A DNA stretch of 64,000 bases from JACXVD01 sp020446665 (GTDB lineage: Bacteria > Pseudomonadota > Alphaproteobacteria > Sphingomonadales > Sphingomonadaceae), in assembly GCA_041396905.1 (NCBI GenBank), contig JAWKXQ010000003.1:141043-205042 (forward strand). Reading direction: 5' to 3'. The notes under the pieces are model-generated. The model saw only the letters and a list, made by a program, of their open reading frames with translations, had not been told where the DNA came from and searched no databases. Below, one piece after another: positions 60,844-64,000 of this stretch (position 1 is the stretch's first letter; each line of letters starts with the position of its first letter). The position numbers and the translations under genes were made by a program.

Positions 60844-61743
60844 GTGCGAGATCCGAACTGGAATGATTTGCGCGTTTTCCTGGCCGTGGCGCAGGCAGGC
60901 CAGATCGGCCGGGCGGCAGCGAGGCTGAATCTCGACCCGACAACTTTGGGCCGCCGCATCAGGCGTCTGGAACAACAGCTGGAAGTGACGCTGTTTGAAA
61001 GAACCCGTGTCGGCCAGACCCTCACCGAAGCAGGCGAAACATTGTTGCTGAGGACCGAGGCCATGGCTGAGGCAGCCCGGCAGATTGACGAATCGCTGGG
61101 CGGACAATCGGGCCTGACAGGCAATTTGCGGCTCAGCGTGTCCGAAGGGTTCGGCAGCTGGTTCCTGTCGCGCCATGTCTCGGCCTTCAACCACCAATAT
61201 CCGCGCCTGACGCTGGACCTCGTTGCGCAGAGCGGCTTCCTCAGCCCGTCACGGCGCGAAGCCGATCTGGCAGTCATGCTCTCGCGCCCCAAATCGGGGC
61301 CGGTTATCGCGCGCAAACTGTCTGACTATCACTTGCGGCTCTATGCCAGCCCGTCCTATCTCGCTGCCGCCGGGCAGCCGCAGGAACCGCAGGACCTGCT
61401 GACGGGCCACAGTCTGGTCGGCTATATTCCCGACCTGCTCTACGCGCCCGAGCTGGGCTATCTGGACGAAATCCAGCCCGGCCTGGCCGCCAATATCCGC
61501 TCCAGCAGCATCAATGCCCAGCACCGTCTGCTGGTCCATGGTGCCGGGATCGGAGTGCTGCCGGCTTTCATTGCCGCGGCGGATGAACGGCTGGTGCCAA
61601 TCCTGCCGGACAAGCAGATCACCCGCAGTTTCTGGCTGGTAACCCATCGCGACACGCAAAATCTCGCCCGGGTGCGCGCCGGGCGGGACTGGCTCCTCGA
61701 TTGTGTGCAGCAGGGGCGGGAGCGATTGCTGGGGCCATGGTGA
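60844..61743 (+). CDS. LysR-family transcriptional regulator
   Basis: A 299-residue protein from GTG 60844 with a near-perfect AAAGGAGG upstream. The winged helix is at residues 5-65 (VFLAVAQAGQIGRAAARLNL, LGRRIRRLEQQL). An effector-binding domain follows from about 95. The divergent layout with the aldehyde dehydrogenase is typical of LysR and its target. The spacer 60622-60843 contains TGCCTGCAGGCA (60723-60734) and GCAAATTTGC (60762-60771), candidate operators. Confidence 0.92.
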   Translation: MRDPNWNDLRVFLAVAQAGQIGRAAARLNLDPTTLGRRIRRLEQQLEVTLFERTRVGQTLTEAGETLLLRTEAMAEAARQIDESLGGQSGLTGNLRLSVSEGFGSWFLSRHVSAFNHQYPRLTLDLVAQSGFLSPSRREADLAVMLSRPKSGPVIARKLSDYHLRLYASPSYLAAAGQPQEPQDLLTGHSLVGYIPDLLYAPELGYLDEIQPGLAANIRSSSINAQHRLLVHGAGIGVLPAFIAAADERLVPILPDKQITRSFWLVTHRDTQNLARVRAGRDWLLDCVQQGRERLLGPW

Positions 61744-62121
61744 GCAGGCGTCAGGCGTTCTGCCTCTTCGGCATGCATCATGGGAATATCCCCTCAATTG
61801 CCATGCCCCGTTGCCGTGGGAAAACGCGCTCGGTTGAAGCCAGGGTCAGGCCGGGATCACAACGCCGGGCTCCATCGAAGAGGTCACGCTGGAACAATTC
61901 CGTCACGAATTCGGCATTGACGTGGGTGGCGTGGGGAGCCCCCTGTTCAATCACGATTTTCCTACATCGCGCCCCCTTGATACCCTCTCGGCGGCTCTTT
62001 CAAATCGTGATTCGCCGCCTATAGGCGGCTTTCCCGCGGGAAAGCCCCACCCCGAATGTATCTGATCAACTAGGGTGCGGACCCGTAAATCCGAGGCAGC
62101 GACTCGGGGGCTTTCGTTTGC
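61744..62121. other. gene-poor stretch with hairpins and an unplaced open frame
   Basis: No recognised gene. On the minus strand an open frame (about 61945 down to a stop at 61778-61780) reads GAPHATHVNAEFVTELFQRD and on; I cannot assign it and there is no clear start. AATCACGATTT (61949-61959) and AAATCGTGATT (62002-62012) form an inverted repeat. GCCGCCTATAGGCGGC (62014-62029) and TTTCCCGCGGGAAA (62030-62043) are compact hairpins that may end the LysR transcript. CCGAG/CTCGG (62091-62107) may end dut. Confidence 0.4.
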
Positions 62122-62573
62122 TCAGCCCAGCTTTTCGTGCCCGCCCGTGCTGCCGAAACCGCCAGCGCCGCGTTCGGTATCATCCAGTTCATCGACTTCC
62201 ACCCAACTGCCCTGCACCACCGGGGCGAGCACCAGCTGCGCTACACGGTCACCGCGGGAGATCGGGAATGGTTCGCTGCCGTGGCTGATCAGGATGACCT
62301 TCAGCTCCCGCGATAATCGCTATCGATCGTGCCGGGGTGCTGGCACAGTGATGCCATGTTTCAGGCGCGTAGCTGCGCGGCGGACCTGGATTTCGTAGCC
62401 ATGCGGGATCGCCACGAGACCTGTCGCGACCGGGTGGCGCGCACCTGGGCAAGCGTGACGTCTTCAGCTGAAACTAGCGTCCATTCCCGCTGCGCACCGG
62501 TGGCATAGCGCGGCAGTTCCAGCCCCTCCCCATGCGGCAGGCGCTTGACCTGCACCGCAACCGGATCACTCAT
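62122..62573 (-). pseudogene. dut: deoxyuridine 5'-triphosphate nucleotidohydrolase, frame-disrupted
   Basis: dUTPase hydrolyses dUTP to dUMP. The start MSDPVAVQVKRLPHGEGLEL (ATG 62573) and the end GGHEKLG at 62122 are clear. The middle motifs are split among frames: SRGDRVAQLVLAP and VDELDDTERGAGGFGSTGG (the C-terminal motif V) are readable near 62150-62260, while the stretch 62310-62500 needs two or more frame changes. Overall length is right for a complete gene (about 150 codons). Overlaps the coaBC stop. The indels may be consensus errors. Confidence 0.8.
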
Positions 62574-64000
62574 AACCACCCTCTTGTGCCTGTTCTTCCA
62601 GCGCCGTAGCAATCCGCTCGACCAGCGCCATGGCAACCCGTCTTTGGGCATTCGCAAGCCCTCAACCCCGTCGCCGGAAACGATGTGGACATGATTGATA
62701 TCGCCGCCCATCACTTCACCCGGAAACATCGTTGGCGACGATCCAGTCTGCACCCTTGCGCTTGCGCTTGGATTTTGGCGTTTTCCAGCACATCATTGGT
62801 TTCCGCCGCAAAGCCAACCAGCAGCCGGGGTCGCTTGGGACTGGACGCCACCGTGGCGAGGATATCAGGGTTCTCTGTAAGGATCAGCGCAGGCGGGGCG
62901 CTGCCGCGCTTCTTCATTTTCTCACCAGTGTAATCGCGCGTGCGCCAGTCCGCGACGGCGGCGACCATCACGGCAGCATCGGCGGGCAGTGCTTGCTTGA
63001 CCGCGGCAGCCATTTCGTCTGCGCTTTCGACATCGACGCGGTCCACACCATGCGGCGTACGCAAATGGACCGGCCCGGCCACCAGCGTCACCCGCGCACC
63101 CAGCGCCGCAGCGGCGGCGGCAATGGCAAAGCCCTGCTTCCCGCTGGAGCGGTTGGCAATATAGCGCACCGGGTCAATCGGCTCATGCGTCGGCCCGGCG
63201 GTGACCAGCACATGTTTTCCAAAGAGCGGACGGTGTTCGGGATCAACCTCGAAGTCGGGCTGGCCGTCGAGAATGTCTTCCTCGACAGCGCCATCGTAGG
63301 CCTCGGGCGGGGACTGGTTGGGGTTGACCTCATGGTTGATCGCTTCCGCATCAGTCGGCGGAGCAGCCTTTGCCTTCCCCTTGCTGGCCATAATCGGAGC
63401 GGAAAGATCGGGTTCGGGAAGGACCTCTTCGGGAAGAGGTGCTTCGGCATCGGGCACGGGCGCATCCTCTTCAGGCTCTTCATCGCCCCAATCCTCCTCG
63501 CCCATTTCCTTGCGCACAGGGGTAGAGCGGGAAATGATCGAGGAGAGCAGGCCGCCCAGCCCACCCTTATGTTCAACTTCCGGTTCCGGCTCGATGGCTT
63601 CGACCAGCTCGTCAACATTTGCCACCGGAGGCGGCAGGCCGGGATCCATATCAAACTGGCGGGCAATCTCTGCCCATACTGCTTCCGGTTCAGGCAAGCG
63701 GCCGGGGCCGAACTCGCCGCAGGCCATCGCGCCCACATCCGGCTCCATCACCCGCACACCGGCTTCGCGCAGCCAGGTCACATTGCGCTGAGTGGCGGCA
63801 TGTTCCCACATGCGCACATTCATCGCAGGCACGGCCATCACCGGCTTGTCGGTCGCGAGGATCAGCGTGGTCGCCAGATCATCGGCAATGCCCGCTGCCA
63901 TCTTGGCCATCAGGTCAGCCGTGGCCGGGCATACCACCACCAGATCAGCTTCGCGACTGAGCTGGATATGCCCCATCTCGACTTCATTCTTGAGGTCCCA
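62566..64000 (-). pseudogene. coaBC: phosphopantothenoylcysteine decarboxylase/synthetase, 5' end outside window, frame-disrupted near its 3' end
   Basis: A bifunctional enzyme of coenzyme A synthesis. The visible part of the CoaC domain includes PAMNVRMWEHAATQRN and GACGEFGPGR-type residues (MACGEFGPGRLPEPE). The CoaB domain begins LFGKHVLVTAGPTHEPIDPVRYIANRSSGKQG. Between them is an unusual acidic linker of about 100 residues (EEDWGDEEPEEDAPVPDAEA and similar). Near 62745 and 62660 the frame is lost: GEVMGGDINHVHIVSGDGVEGL appears in another frame, then the stop at 62566. Because CoaBC is essential, sequence error is likely. Confidence in identity is high. Confidence 0.88.

Overview
The window looks like chromosomal DNA of a high-GC alphaproteobacterium, most likely order Sphingomonadales and near Erythrobacteraceae. 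The evidence is gene content: ChpT phosphotransferase, RpoH with a GTG start, paired SPOR proteins around an orphan ParA, PEP-CTERM and proteobacterial (GN) sortase systems, many TonB-dependent receptors, and an inactive dihydroorotase-like partner for PyrB. The left edge cuts a GGDEF-EAL gene and the right edge cuts coaBC. I see no prophage, plasmid backbone or CRISPR array.

Layout. 0-3 kb: cyclic-di-GMP enzyme and chemoreceptor. 2.9-5.1 kb: a scarred region with an IS5-family element, two different topA 3' ends (neither with the rest of topA), a truncated DUF559 nuclease, a palindromic repeat and a degenerate tRNA-Lys. 5.1-8.3 kb: folK, aguB, a COG4798 methyltransferase and msrA, all broken by small indels. 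8.3-20 kb: rsmB, a second GGDEF-EAL protein, aqpZ, rnpB, an ampD-like amidase, chpT, a GIY-YIG/JAB fusion, an RluD-like synthase, rpoH. 20-26 kb: a sortase and its vWA target, a DUF559 cassette, mtgA, a GIY-YIG cassette, a CDF zinc transporter. 26-38 kb: clpX, clpP, a TonB receptor convergent with a TIR protein, an amidase, tig, tRNA-Leu, a CHAP protein, der. 38-49 kb: PEP-CTERM protein, copper-type TonB receptor with DUF2946, DUF418, ParA/RHH/SPOR cluster, cytochrome c'/b561 pair. 49-55 kb: pyrX-pyrB, sppA, tRNA-Val, a GH16 remnant cut by a second IS5 element. 54.5-64 kb: a valine/isobutyrate degradation operon, an acylating aldehyde dehydrogenase with divergent LysR, dut and coaBC (both frame-disrupted).

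Most striking pattern. Small nuclease genes sit inside pairs of inverted palindromic repeats. One GIY-YIG gene is bracketed by perfect 28-bp inverted copies (24.6-24.9 kb). A second is bracketed by 34-bp inverted copies (16.2-16.5 kb) and has been fused through one copy to a JAB protease gene. A DUF559 (PD-(D/E)xK-type) gene is bracketed by about 110-150-bp palindromes that supply its stop codon and touch its start (23.1-23.7 kb). A second DUF559 remnant abuts another such palindrome (3.9-4.25 kb). Related palindromes also occur alone (18.6 kb, 55.4 kb). This resembles REP/RAYT logic but with nucleases other than HUH enzymes; it is my main candidate for an under-described system.

Caution. Frame-breaking indels in conserved genes are concentrated at about 5-7.6 kb, 56.7 kb and 62.1-62.8 kb, while about 48 kb between them reads cleanly. 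Consensus errors or a misjoin near 3.9-5 kb must be excluded before the broken genes are called real pseudogenes.
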